A stretch of DNA of 64,000 nucleotides from Seison nebaliae (lineage: Eukaryota; Rotifera; Pararotatoria; Seisonacea; Seisonidae). Positions 52,101 to 63,602 of the stretch are shown here, one piece after another. Every line of letters begins with the position of its first letter. The first letter of the stretch is position 1. The position numbers and the translations under genes are program-made. Location: assembly GCA_023231475.1 (NCBI GenBank), contig JALJEE010000763.1:1-64000 (forward strand), written 5' to 3'. The notes below the pieces were generated by a model that ran no database searches, was not told the origin of the DNA, and saw only the letters and a list, made by a program, of their open reading frames with translations.

Positions 52101-53505
52101 CCCTACCAAACAAAGATAAAATTCTTTTGATCAAAAAGGCTGTCCATGGATTCATTGTTCTACTTCAAATTAATTATAATCCTTATCAACAATCGGAAAT
52201 CGATGATAAAGATGATGATTCATGGAATTATTTCAATGTCAATAAAAAAGTCTTCGATATGATATGCGAAGAATTCCCAACTTATGGTCGAATTCATAAG
52301 AAGATGCGTGACGTACGTAAAATAATTTTGAAATCGAAAATCGATTTCAGTGAATTATCTCTATTATCAGCATTACTCATCTTCAATCTCAGTTAGTTGT
52401 TCTTCAATTAAAATTCATTCTTCATTTGATTCTTGTAGTGGAAACACCGAATTTGATAGATGTGGAAAGTGTAAATCGATGTCATGCTAATCATCTGAAA
52501 ACATTGTATTATTATATTGAAAGTTTGATGATTGTTTTCATTTCCTTCATTTATGCTCATTATTATTCATTTTCTTTAGAATGTAAGAAAACGTTCAATG
52601 ACCGATGGTACACCATCATTCATATCTCGAAATATTTGAATGAAATTAATTCTTGTTTTATGGAAACGGAAAATATTAGAAATGAAATGAGTTCTCTCAC
52701 AATTAACAACGGGAATAATAATTCAAGAGAATTCAGTAACAGTATGAATTCGAACGACGATGTGATCAGTTGTCTACAACTTCGAAATGGTGAAGATAAT
52801 TCGGAGAATAATTCTTATTCTATCGATTCTTATGAATATTCGAATGAGTTCAATTCTCATGAAACACATCCATTTCACAAAGACAACCAATTCCATCAAC
52901 TCGACATTTTTGGTGATGGTCGGACGAATGTCGATCTCTGTTCTTCTTTCCCTAATCAATCTAATTTTGATCTGTCCACACCTTTCTCCTCATTTTCCAA
53001 TGTATCTCCTTCTGCAACTGCTGCCTGCTCTACTGCCAAATCAACGACATCATCTTCGACATTTGGACAAGATCAAAACTTCTGGTCAAATATGCCATTC
53101 ACATCGATGAATTCTGATTTAATGGATTCATCTGTCTCGTCATCAACAATCAATATGAATAATGTTCAAATGCAAAGAGAAGTTGAAGATGATATATGTC
53201 AAAAAGGGACGATTGATAAGGAAAAATTAAAACTTTTAGAATTATTGAAAACACTCTACATTCGTCTTAAAGAAAAATCGGAACATGTTAATATGTGGAA
53301 TAAAGAGTATGCTCCTTGGGAATCATCATCATCTTCTTCTTCTTCTTCTTCCTCTTCCTCTTCCTCCTCCTCTTCTTCATTATCATCATCATCTGTATCA
53401 TCTACTCTTCCGGTGACCACATCAAATACGATGGACAATGTCATCGACTCCTCTTCAATTGGCATCGATTCAACGAACAAGATTCGCGAATTATTTACAA
53501 TTTAA
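49142..53505 (+). CDS. Nuclear receptor with two DNA-binding domains (2DBD-NR)
   Basis: Nine exons (49142-50068, 50117-50261, 50316-50428, 50478-51303, 51544-51860, 51925-52039, 52092-52391, 52439-52522, 52580-53505) join in phase to 1250 residues. An Asn/Ser/Gln-rich N-terminal region leads to DBD1 (VCNVCSEPASGLHCG..., P-box CEACKK across an intron, then YKCNRLGNCSI and CQFCRYQKCLTVGM). About 15 residues later comes DBD2 (PCTVCKAPASGMHFG, P-box CEGCKG across an intron, YKCLNNRQCVI, CRSCRFRRCIGVGM). Then a long hinge, and a ligand-binding domain whose helix 3-4 signature reads FAASLPDFSSLPNKDKILLIKK. The C-terminal 290 residues are disordered and include a poly-Ser run. Tandem DBDs with these P-boxes are the known signature of the 2DBD subfamily in flatworms and some other protostomes. 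Both DBDs are split at the same codon boundary in phase 0. Confidence 0.92.
53322..53393 (+). repeat. TCN microsatellite coding for poly-serine
   Basis: A pure run of TCA/TCT/TCC triplets inside the last exon of the nuclear receptor, encoding more than 20 serines. The opposite strand shows a matching poly-Glu frame that is only a shadow. Confidence 0.85.
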
Positions 53506-54269
53506 CCGTTTACACATTCGACACGCATCGAACTCTCTCAGGACCTTAATATATAAGAATTCTTCGAGATCATTCTGGTGACGTAGATCGTTTAATTTGA
53601 TTCTCGTCCGACAATCTCAAAATTATTAACATTTCATTGTCTTTCATTATTTTTAATCATTTGTTCAATTAATCTCTTCGATTTTTGACACATCTTCGTC
53701 TTCATCATCAACAGTAACTTGTTTCTTTCTTTATTCAATGATCACTTGATTGATTGATTGAAGGATTAATTAGTCGAGATGGTTGTGATGTTACGACTTA
53801 TTCTACAGAAAAGAAATAGAAAATCTAAAAATTTTTCCCGTTTTTTTCCGGTTCAAATATTATCAATTTTTTATATTTGGAATTTTTTACACAGATTCTC
53901 TCAATATTATTTCTCAGATCCGTTCTGTCTCATCTCTCCTATATTATACCACTGAATAATTGTATTCAAATGAAAGGAAGTTTGTTGGATCGATTTGACT
54001 GCTGATTAATTAAGGAATTAGCATAAAACCACATTTCCTTTAATCTATCATCATCTTATCCTTCTAACCGTTAAAGAAATTTGTTCATTTTTCGTCTCTT
54101 CAATTTCCTTCTCTTAATTCTCTCTCACACACTCTTTCAATTTTGCGTCATTTACTACACGAAAGTTTCAAGCAGAATCAATTTCCAGATTAGCTGAAAT
54201 GACAACAATTTAATTGTTTTAAATTCTATATTTTCTAAGCAATTTTATTTCTTTTTTTATCGTGCCTGT

Positions 54270-54305
<36 letters not shown>

Positions 54306-54726
54306 CGCGAAATGAAACGTCTCATTTACTTTTTCACCTGACATAAGTGTAAAGGCAAATCCATCGGATTGGAAAGACAGGCAACATTTAACGTAAATAT
54401 CTCTATTGCATAACATAATGCTACACTGAATATCTATAGAATTATTTTCGTTTTCATCTTTTTCTTTTATTTCTTTACAGTGTATAGAAGAGGAATTGTC
54501 ACATATCATGGTTAATTGTTTCGAATTTGATTCATGATATTGACTGATTCCAATTCTTTTCATCATTTCCTCGTTTTTATTTGTTTGTTAATTTAATTAA
54601 ATTTCAACGTAACAAAAATATACAAATGATGTGATTTAAACAATTTTCAGACATATGATAATTTTGGAAATAGGGTCAATGAAAAAGACAAAGATATTTG
54701 TTGCAGGATTAGAATTAGAACATTTC
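53506..54726. other. 3' region between convergent receptor and RP2 genes
   Basis: Contains the 3' untranslated regions of two convergent genes and an AT dinucleotide run. The 115-codon minus frame at 54219-54566 includes the translated AT run and has no motif; I do not count it as a gene. Confidence 0.45.
54274..54302. repeat. (AT)n microsatellite
   Basis: About 29 bp of uninterrupted AT dinucleotides. Confidence 0.95.
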
Positions 54727-56119
54727 TTATTGTTTCGTTAAGACGTCCATTAGAATTGCCATCGATTGATATTCCTCGACAGTTCGACTCCAAAATAGTT
54801 GATCATCTTTAAAAAAATATTTAAAAGAGTTTTAAAAAATGAAATTAAACTTGACAAATTGAATGAAGTTAGAAAATTATGAAGAAATGATTGTTCGATT
54901 GGACAATCAATAAGGAAACTCATAAAAATATGTTTCCCATTGTAAATTTGTTTGGAGAATTCTAATTGGCATTCCGTCAAATGCGTCGGCGCCACGTTCA
55001 ATCTTTTCACTTGTTGTAGTTGTAATTGATTTAATTCTTTCCCGTCGATCATCGAATGATAATGGGAAATGATTTTATAAGCGATGCAATCAGCATCTTG
55101 AGCATTGTGGTAAATGAGAACTATCAGACCCTAAAATAAAAGAAACATAATAAAAATTGAAATAATGAAAAGAAAAACGATTAACATTTGTGAAAATGGG
55201 TTCTGGATAAACAAAAGGAATTAATTGACTGATATTAGTACTGGTAAACCGAATCGCCTGTAATTCGTCTGGTATCTCATCACATTTGTTAGTCAAACGT
55301 TCTGCCTATCAATCGGAAAAATCATCGGAAATTCGATAAAGAAATAAATGCAAAATTAAGAACTTCGGTGGCAAAAGAATGTTGTCCTTCTTCTGGTGTA
55401 AAATTATGAATTTGATTGAAAAGATTATGAAATGGGTCAATATCTGTCTTCTGTAAAATTTCTGATTTTCATTTTAAATGTAATTTTAGTAAATGGAAAA
55501 AAACCATCATATCCATCGAAATTCATTGTGAGACATTGAAATTTGATGTTATTACTCGATTCGATAATCGGTTTGGTGGTGCAAAGTAAATTGATTTGAC
55601 TATCTGAACAGTCTCTTGTTCTCAGTTGTTGGGTGGCAGCATAAAATTGACAATTATGACAATTACGAATAAATAGACTTCCTCGAACAGCAGCCAAAAC
55701 AATGATACAATTTGAACAATGATCAATTGTCATTTGTTGGACATCCTTCAGAATAAATATTCTGCTATTCTATTAGAAGAGATGAATATTTTCAAAAAAT
55801 TTTTCAAATTGAAATTAATAACTCTACAATCGATAATAGACAAAGGAGCAATCTCTTCTGATTTCAAACGAATAACAACATCATTCTCAATATTTTTCAT
55901 TAAATAGTCATCTGTACCAGTCGTATTGTTTTTATCCCTAAATCATAAAATTATTTTATAAGAACCATTCGAAGTGCTTATGAACCATGAATAAGTCGGT
56001 TTCTCTGTTGAAACAGCAATTTCGTGATTATTATTATTAGCATTGTCAGACGATTGGAAAATATAGAGATCTTGCCTCATTCTGCAACATGGCAGATGAC
56101 TTTTAAGAAAATTCCACAT
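54727..56119 (-). CDS. RP2: RP2 (XRP2) homologue, TBCC-domain ARL3 GTPase-activating protein
   Basis: Seven exons (56119-55986, 55937-55823, 55769-55505, 55461-55364, 55305-55186, 55130-54851, 54806-54727) join in phase to 363 residues; human RP2 has 350. All six introns are short and start with GTT. Recognised parts in order: YSWDKN, then the beta-helical TBCC domain (IDCRNSRIFIL, MTIDHCSNCIIVLAAVRGSLFIR-type repeats, QQLRTRDC with the arginine region used by human RP2 for catalysis, KPIIESSNNIKF), IHNFTPEEG, and an NDK-like C-terminal domain beginning PIFTNGLIVLIYHNAQ. Human RP2 activates ARL3 GTP hydrolysis to release lipidated ciliary cargo. The N-terminus starts MWNFLKSHLPCCR, so the myristoylation glycine of human RP2 is missing, but a Cys pair remains. 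It is divergent from the Argonaute gene 870 bp away. Confidence 0.93.
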
Positions 56120-56990
56120 GCTTCTAAATTTATTTTCTCAACAATCGATTGGTAGTCATGGTAATATGATTAGTCATCTTAACAATCCAAAGAAGTTATA
56201 ACAACAGTTAATTTAATACAAATTCAAATGTTCAGCTCCTATGGAAATAGTTCGCAATAATTCAAATCGATTGTTTTCATATGATACAATCTTCTTAACT
56301 TATTTTACTAATTGAATAATATTATAAATTCAGTAAATATTTTTTTGTTAAATGAGAAAAATATAGTTCAGAGTTTTATTTTTGTCAATCAGTCAATTCT
56401 TTATTTAAGTCATTTTGGTTTGCTCATTTTTTATATCATTTGACAAACTAATTTAGTATATTCTATAGTAGTCTAATTATTTTGTCTCCTCTATCGAATT
56501 GTTTGTATAATATTTAGATCGTGTTAAATAGTAATATGTGCAATCGGAATGGTAATGCAAATCATTCAATGAAACAGAAAATACTAATATAGAAATCTAG
56601 ATTGTTAAGTTATATAGAACATATTAAAAAACAAAGTTCAATAAAAAAAATGGTATAAATGTTTCTGTTGGACGGATTATTACAGAATTTATATCAAACA
56701 GAATAGTCAAATAGGTGGGAACGTGCAATTTGAGTAAGGAAATAAAAAGTAGTTGGATATTTTCATGAATCGAACGGTGTCTTTGGTAAAGACCATGCAC
56801 GTATATCAAAGAGCGGATTTTCTTAAAAACCAGATATATATCTGATATTTCTTTCAAATTTTTTTTATAAATATAGAAAAGGAGAAAAAGAGAATATTTG
56901 AACTTATCATTCATTTTGTTAATTCTTTCATTCATCAAAATTCTTTGTTGGGAGGAGAGTAAGTTCCATTATTCATAGCGATTATTCATC

Positions 56991-59237
56991 ATGACAACCA
57001 TTACGTTGAATTACGTCCAATGTTATCCAAGTGAATCCATTCAGGCATTCCCTGTCTCGTCGGTGACTTGTCCAAGAAATCAAATTATAAAGAAGATCGA
57101 TCATATATTGGAGGAAAGTAAAATATTTGGGGTGTGCGATGGATTTTTCGTATTCTTTTATGGTGCACATGTCAATTTCATTCGTCATGATGATTCGATA
57201 AGTTTCGGGAAGAAGATTTTGATTAATTTAGGGAAGAATGATCCCTTGACGGAATATCTTATTAAATTGTTCCTTCATAAATATGTTTTGGTGAAACCAT
57301 ATTGCACATTGGAACGAGGAAAATGGACATTTAATGAATCGATTTATTTCGTGAGAGAAACTCCTGCTCCACGTCACCTCAGCCATTTGGGAACTCTTCG
57401 AAATTTAAATGGAAATACGATGAATTCAGCGTGTGAAGGAATGTTCCGTCACGTTGTCACTCAACCCGATCAATATTACATTAATTATGATCGTTGTTGT
57501 CGAGCTGTATTCTCAATGAATTCCATCGTTCGAATGTTGGATGATCTACAACCGGAAAATTATTATGAAATGTTAAAAAATTTCATAGGTCTTAAAATAC
57601 GAAAAATCTTAAATGGTATCCCTCGACGTACATATCGAGTGAAAGATGTTACTATGGTCACTTCGGAAAGTTTACGTTTCCGTAAAAATCAAACTGTCGT
57701 CTCCGTGCATGAATATTATCAGAAACGTTATGGCATAACTACTAATGGTAGTTATCCATGTTTTCGTGTGGGTTGTATGGAAAATCCAACATTCCTCCCA
57801 ATCGAAGTTTGTCAAGTAATTCCTGGTCAATTGAGTAGAATACGTACGACTAATTTGCATCCGCCACAACCATCACGAATAGTTTCAAATACACAATCTC
57901 AGATAGTTAATAATCCGATTTTTGTTGTGGATCAATCGCCATTGAAAGTGCAGAAATGTCTAACCGAAAATTCTACAATTCGTACGAGAAATAATACATT
58001 GTCTGTATTACATGGAGAATGGACGATGAGTCTTGATGAATTTTATCGATCAGCTGAAATTAAGACTTGGTTCATTGTTCTCATTCAACATCGAGCGACA
58101 ACAGAATGTCTCCATAAAATTGAGAAGTTCATCATGTTCATTATTGATCATGCGAAACGATTAGGGATGACTTTAAGTCCATTCCCTCAAGTCATTGAAT
58201 ATGAGAGTTTGGAGAGTTTCAAAGAAATTTTCCCAGCAATTTTAGAACAGAATAAAGAAAGAAGAATTTTATTCTTATTCATCATCGCCCAACAAAACAA
58301 TTCGAAGATCTACAAAGGAATTAAAACTATTTGTTTCCCATATAAGAATATTGTCAATCAATGCATTCGAATAGATAATATCAATAGTGACAATTCTCAA
58401 AAAATTTTAAGTTTACTTATGAAAATTAATACGAAGTTTGGTGGAATACCTCATGTGGTACCTCGAATCAATCGAAATCGATTTCGAGTTTATTCCTTGT
58501 TGTTCATGGGAATTTATATCACAAAAGATCATCATTTCGGTACTCTACCACAACAGACATTATCGATCGTATTAACAACTGATATAAATTATTCAGCATA
58601 TAAATCGGTAGTAGTAAAATTTCCCATTTCTACTCATTTAAGTTTCAAAGATAAGATGAGAAGAGTTTTCACGAAACTGTTGAAAGATTTGGAGGATTCA
58701 GGTTATCTCACTGGATTGTTCATTTTTCAAAATAAGATATTGGAGAAGAGTGAAACGAATATTGAAAAAGGACAATTCGCTTTAATCAAAAGTGTCTGCA
58801 ACTCATTGAGAATCGGGAACAAATGTACTTATATCATTTGCGATCGGTTACATAAAACGAAAATTATCAGTACTTCAGTTCCAAGATCACATTTCCGCGT
58901 TTGTATCAACAAAACTATAACAAAAGAAAACGAATTCTTTTTATATTCTCATAACGAACGAAATGCGAAACCATCACATTATATCGTTCTTGAGAATGAG
59001 ATGAATTATTCAAATGAATTACTGGAGGAATTATGTCTCGATTTATCTCATTGTTACATGCGATGTTCCAGAAGTATTTCGTTACCAGTACCTTTAGCTT
59101 ATGCGAAATTATTAGCAGAAAGAACAAAGATTCTCGATGATAAGAATGTTGCCATTCATAGTAAACCCGAATTCGAGAGTTGTGTTCCAGATGTGAAAGA
59201 AGATATTAAAGTAGAAGAAACAATGTATTTCATCTGA
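56991..59237 (+). CDS. Divergent, intronless Argonaute with degenerate slicer site
   Basis: One exon of 748 residues. The C-terminus is unmistakably Argonaute: KPSHYIVLENE, CYMRCSRSISLPVPLAYAKLLAERT and a terminal TMYFI that mirrors the TMYFA end of animal AGOs. The MID/PIWI region has LLMKINTKFGGIPHVV. A PAZ domain lies about residues 190-290 (VVSVHEYYQKRYGI, FLPIEVCQVIPGQ). The N domain is short. Of the slicer tetrad, the first Asp (LGADVTHP in AGO2) is Tyr in FMGIYITKDH, the YRDG Asp is replaced in FQNKILE, and I find no equivalent of the Glu finger; only the final His (PSHY) is kept. It is therefore probably slicer-inactive but may still bind small RNA. No intron in a gene neighbourhood rich in introns suggests possible retrocopy origin. 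It converges on CEP104 with 71 bp between stops. Confidence 0.88.
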   Translation: MTTITLNYVQCYPSESIQAFPVSSVTCPRNQIIKKIDHILEESKIFGVCDGFFVFFYGAHVNFIRHDDSISFGKKILINLGKNDPLTEYLIKLFLHKYVLVKPYCTLERGKWTFNESIYFVRETPAPRHLSHLGTLRNLNGNTMNSACEGMFRHVVTQPDQYYINYDRCCRAVFSMNSIVRMLDDLQPENYYEMLKNFIGLKIRKILNGIPRRTYRVKDVTMVTSESLRFRKNQTVVSVHEYYQKRYGITTNGSYPCFRVGCMENPTFLPIEVCQVIPGQLSRIRTTNLHPPQPSRIVSNTQSQIVNNPIFVVDQSPLKVQKCLTENSTIRTRNNTLSVLHGEWTMSLDEFYRSAEIKTWFIVLIQHRATTECLHKIEKFIMFIIDHAKRLGMTLSPFPQVIEYESLESFKEIFPAILEQNKERRILFLFIIAQQNNSKIYKGIKTICFPYKNIVNQCIRIDNINSDNSQKILSLLMKINTKFGGIPHVVPRINRNRFRVYSLLFMGIYITKDHHFGTLPQQTLSIVLTTDINYSAYKSVVVKFPISTHLSFKDKMRRVFTKLLKDLEDSGYLTGLFIFQNKILEKSETNIEKGQFALIKSVCNSLRIGNKCTYIICDRLHKTKIISTSVPRSHFRVCINKTITKENEFFLYSHNERNAKPSHYIVLENEMNYSNELLEELCLDLSHCYMRCSRSISLPVPLAYAKLLAERTKILDDKNVAIHSKPEFESCVPDVKEDIKVEETMYFI

Positions 59238-59308
59238 ATGTGATCCTCTCTCATTTATTTCTATCACACATTTTCATTTTTAAAGAAGAATTTTTTGTTC
59301 TTTCTTTT

Positions 59309-62300
59309 TCATTTTGCACTTTTTTTTTGCTTATCATTACGTAATTTTGGAGTAGTTGTTGTTGTTGGGGCTGTTTTGCTGGTGCCGTTTGATTTAGATT
59401 TGGACTTCTGTAAAGACTTTCGTTTTTTCTCTTGTTCTTTTGTTATAAAAATTTCGATTAATTTCAATAAAATCTTTTTGAAATAAACTTTTTAAGAACG
59501 GAAGTCGACGTGCATTTTGGTTACATGCATCACTACTGTCACTCATCAAATGTTTCTTCCAAGATTCTTCTCCTTTCTCCGATAAGACTTTTTGACATAG
59601 TGGACATATCATGGAATTAGTTAGATCTTTCATTCGAACACCTGTCAATTCAAATCAAAAACTTATTAGGAGAGAAGAAGAAAAAAACATTTCTTTGAAT
59701 TCGTATGACTTGACATCTCCGATTTCTTGATACTCAAAGTACAATTTCGACATGTTTCAAATTCATTCTTTTTTTCACATTCTGTTCGTCGATGTTCGCT
59801 CAACGCTGTAATTTCTGTGATTTGTTTACATTCATCACATCGCATCATCAACGGACACGCCTCATAATAATGAAGATTTAGTGACTGACTATTTAAGATT
59901 TCACCGGTTTCTCCACAGAACACACAAGTACTGATGAGAAAGTGTAAAAAAATCAACATCGAATTCATCAAACAGGAACTTGTCAAGATTGAAATCTTTA
60001 TTCGATTGACCATCAGCCGATAATTCACCAATGCTCTTCTGACGGTGTTTAGAACGAGATGTTGGTGTTTGCATGTTTGTATTGCGACCACTATACAAAC
60101 TGAGACTTTTCACACTAGTCGTATCTGCTGGAACCTTCCCGTCGATTTGGTCAAATGCGTCGAATATATATCGATATTTGACATTCTTCCGAGCTGCATC
60201 ATCATCAGATGGTAAATGCTTTTTTATCGCTTTCCTTTGTGACTCGAATCGACGATAAATATCAATTATCATTTTAGATGAAAGTTCTCGAACATCACCC
60301 GTCGTACTTTCTACAGATGATGACAATAATTTCATAGTATTATCTATTGACATACCACTACAATATTAATCAAATATAATTTCCACACGATGATATTGTA
60401 CTAAAGAAAAAACTTTTTTTCATTTCCTAAAAGGTTTGTTAAGTTCTCTAAAATTTCTATTCTCGCTTTCGCTTGCTTGCTCGGAAGGTTGCTCTTGATA
60501 GGTTGTGTACATAATGATGGTACATAGCCTAAACTCTAAAGATAATGATGTAATTTGAAATTATTTAAAAATATAATTTAACTTGGACTTCTGGTAATAC
60601 GGTGAAATCTGAGATGAATTGCATGGAACAATTTCTAATCTTTTTATTCTAAAAAAAAAGAAGAAATAAAAAATTTGATTTAAATAGAAAATTAACATTA
60701 TTTCCTGAGTGATATAAAACTGATGGGAAAATTTTGTCAATTACGTTCATCTTTTCACTTTTATCGATTCTAAGATGGGATTAGTAATTAGATTAAGAAA
60801 ATAAAAACTTGAATTTCTTTGAAAAAGTTTTGTACAAATATTTCACCAATTTCAACGAACCATCAATAATCTGATGGAAAAAGAATATATAAAAGTATTT
60901 TCCATATTAAGAATATTCTTATAGAAAGCTAACGCTGTACACGTTATCTTTTAACGATTTAGCTAGAACCAAACCAGTTGCTCGAAACATCTCCTTTGCT
61001 GCTTCTTCGTTCTTATCGAACTCCATTACTTGCTTTGTTACGGCTTCAATGGACTCTTCTCGTTTCGTATGAAGTTTGGAATAAAGATGTAGTATCTACA
61101 AGAAATGAGATATTGAAAAAAATCAATTTTAATGTTTATTCGATTTTTGGTGTGGAATGTTAACGACAGGACGAGGAAATATTTCCATCATCGGAGAGGC
61201 TTCTCTGATCTCCTTCTCAGATAATTCGTTATCGTTAATCGATGAATCATCATTATTATTGTTATTATTGCCATTTTCATAATTCGTTAAACGTTCTTGT
61301 TCATATTCATTCAAATCTGTCATACTTTGTTGTCCATTCTCCTTCTTCAATAGTGCTGGAATAATGCGATCTTCATATCGTAAAGTTCCTCTGGAAATTT
61401 CGAATAAAAATAAGAAAAGAAATGGAAAAATGTGTGTGGTTTTCAAAATTAACTCTGGAATATTTCTAGAACTTTGTAATTGTTTTTCTTCACTTGAATT
61501 CTCTTTCTCCTCATCCACTTTCCTTCTCACATTATTATGTTCTCGTTGTGTAACGAAGAAACCGTCACTATCATCTAACTGCTTATCATATGAATTTATT
61601 AGACTAATTTCATCATTTCCAGACGTTCTCATTGGCATTTCTGTTTCATTGTTATTGTTTAAAGTATTTTTCATACGCATCATCAGAGTATGTGGCAATT
61701 CAACTAAATCGTGATATTGTAACTGTTCATAAGTAAGTGCACGATATTGATCTGCCTGCGTCTTTTTCATGAGAGCTTTATCGAAATCTTCTTTTTCAAT
61801 AGCTCTCTTCTTTTCGATTTCATATCGACTTAATCTTTCCCCAATCTGTTGCAATTCATTAATGGCTTTCTTTATTTTTTTTGCAAGAAAATAATTTTCT
61901 TTCGAAACAGCTTCTTTCTTCCTTAGATCGAGTGCACGAATAATTTCTGCGACTTCTGGATCTTGGTACATATCGAATGCCAAATCGTTCAGATCATAAT
62001 TGAAATCGGCTGTTGACTGTTCATAATTAATTGATTTAGTTAAGAAATTATCATCGATAATTGTGGAGGTTGAAGCCAAAGTGGAATTCATATAGTCGCC
62101 TAAAATCGAAATAGCCACCACTCCTACCTGATTGTATACATTGTAACGATTTGAATAGTTTTTATGGATAACTAATTTGATCATGAATCCTGTTGAATGC
62201 ATATGAATCGATTTCAGTTCTCTCGCTTCGTAATTCGTTCGTTGATTAGATGACAATTCTACATATCCCAATCGAGAATATCGTGCAGTTTTAGCCGTCT

Positions 62301-62562
62301 CAATTTGTGTCGTTGAATCACCAACGAAAACTTCGATCTTACTAGAAATCAGATACTGATGACTGAGAATTTGAATTCCATTGATAGTACATCGATCCTT
62401 CAACATCAAAATCAAAGTTTGGGGATAACTGCAAAACTTCTCCGATTGCCATCCAATAACTAACGGTCCGTGGAGGTTAAGTTCGGAGGCCGGATGATTT
62501 TCTTCTTCCGAAGTGACGTGGACAACCTCGAAAGGAACTTTTGTTAGCATTGGGAGTGGCAC
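59309..62562 (-). CDS. CEP104: CEP104 homologue, ciliary-tip and centrosomal protein
   Basis: Eleven exons (62562-61454, 61390-61165, 61095-60934, 60870-60809, 60769-60697, 60648-60583, 60535-60414, 60357-59980, 59930-59689, 59641-59489, 59436-59309) join in phase to 906 residues; human CEP104 has 925. All ten introns are 47-71 nt with GTT donors. Order: N-terminal jelly-roll (GPLVIGWQSEKFCSYPQ, HQYLISSKIEVFVGD), coiled coil (LAFDMYQDPEVAEIIRALD, GERLSRYEIEKK), TOG domain (REESIEAVTKQVMEFD; KHLPSDDDAARKNVKY), C-terminal zinc fingers (CVFCGETGEIL, CDECKQITEI, CPLCQKVL) and a basic tail ending KQKKSAK. The family tracks microtubule plus ends, works at the ciliary tip and binds CP110 and tubulin. 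Together with RP2 it implies ciliated cells in this animal. Confidence 0.95.
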
Positions 62563-63602
62563 AATTGAAATTAGAGAAGTGAAGTATTTATCGGAATATA
62601 CATTGAACGAATGAAATTAGGAATTGAGGACGAAGGACCATAAACAAAATTGTTGTTATCGATTTGAAATGGCCGAATATCTTCCTCTGTTGAAAATCGT
62701 AGGGCAATTTTGAAAAGAAAAGAAAAAACTAATTTTATCGAGGAGAAAATAAAATAGAAACCAGTTTGATATAGAGTGTATAAACACCAATACTTCAACT
62801 ACATATTCCAGAGTGTAGAGAGTATAACGAGTGATCTCTATTGAACATATGTATCGTGATAAACATAAACTATGTGTGTAAATGGAAAAAGAATAATAGA
62901 ATTCGTTGCTAAGCAATCATAATATTATTCGATGTTTGAGTTCATGTAAGTTCACTCTTTTACTAGCATATACATATATAACCCATTTCCCATTTACCAG
63001 CAGTGAGATCAACTAATTACTTCGAAAACTTCACTATAAATGACAAATTTAATTTTACAATTTATTGCATATTCGCTTGTTTGGAAATTTTAAAAGTTTC
63101 TTCCATTCCTGCCTCCTTTCTCTACAGTCCTCTTAATTCCTACCCTCCCAGAAAATTTGTGTAAGAACCTTTTACCCTCATTTTTCTTTATAAAGATGTT
63201 ACTAATAAATAGAACGACGGAAATTAGATGTAAATTACAATTTCTTCATATAATGATTTCATAAGGAATGAATGTGGCTATTATTGAACGAATTGAGGTG
63301 AAGAAGAAAATAATGATGAAATGTGAAAACATAAATTAGAATAATAAAATATTCCTGAATAATGTTATATTTATTCTTAATCTCCGGAATGAAAATAAGA
63401 ATTATGAATGAAATTTATTATTGATCTGACAAATTGAGCAGAAATTAAAGTTTTTACAAAGAGAGGAAGTTTAATCGTCGTTTAACAAGAATGAGAATTT
63501 AAGAAAAAATAAGTGAAGGTGGAAATATTGGAGTCTCTGTAAATGAATATCGATCCAATATCAGTAGACATCATTAGAAAATTTTGTTATTTGAATGACG
63601 AT
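62563..63602. other. Intergenic, CEP104 5' side to ZIP9 3' end
   Basis: About 1 kb between two genes transcribed leftwards. Small minus frames at 62571-62916 show no motif. It should hold the CEP104 promoter and the 3' untranslated region of the transporter. Confidence 0.4.

Noticed and set aside
53256-53480. Minus-strand Glu/Asp-rich frame
   Set aside because: Shadow of the poly-serine triplet repeat in the receptor gene.
54219-54566. 115-codon minus frame
   Set aside because: Includes the translated AT dinucleotide repeat and lies in the 3' region of two genes.
59295-59486. Plus-strand frame of 63 codons
   Set aside because: Antisense of the last CEP104 exons, which join in phase and encode the expected basic tail.
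61364-61714. Plus-strand frame of 116 codons
   Set aside because: Antisense of CEP104 exons 1-2.
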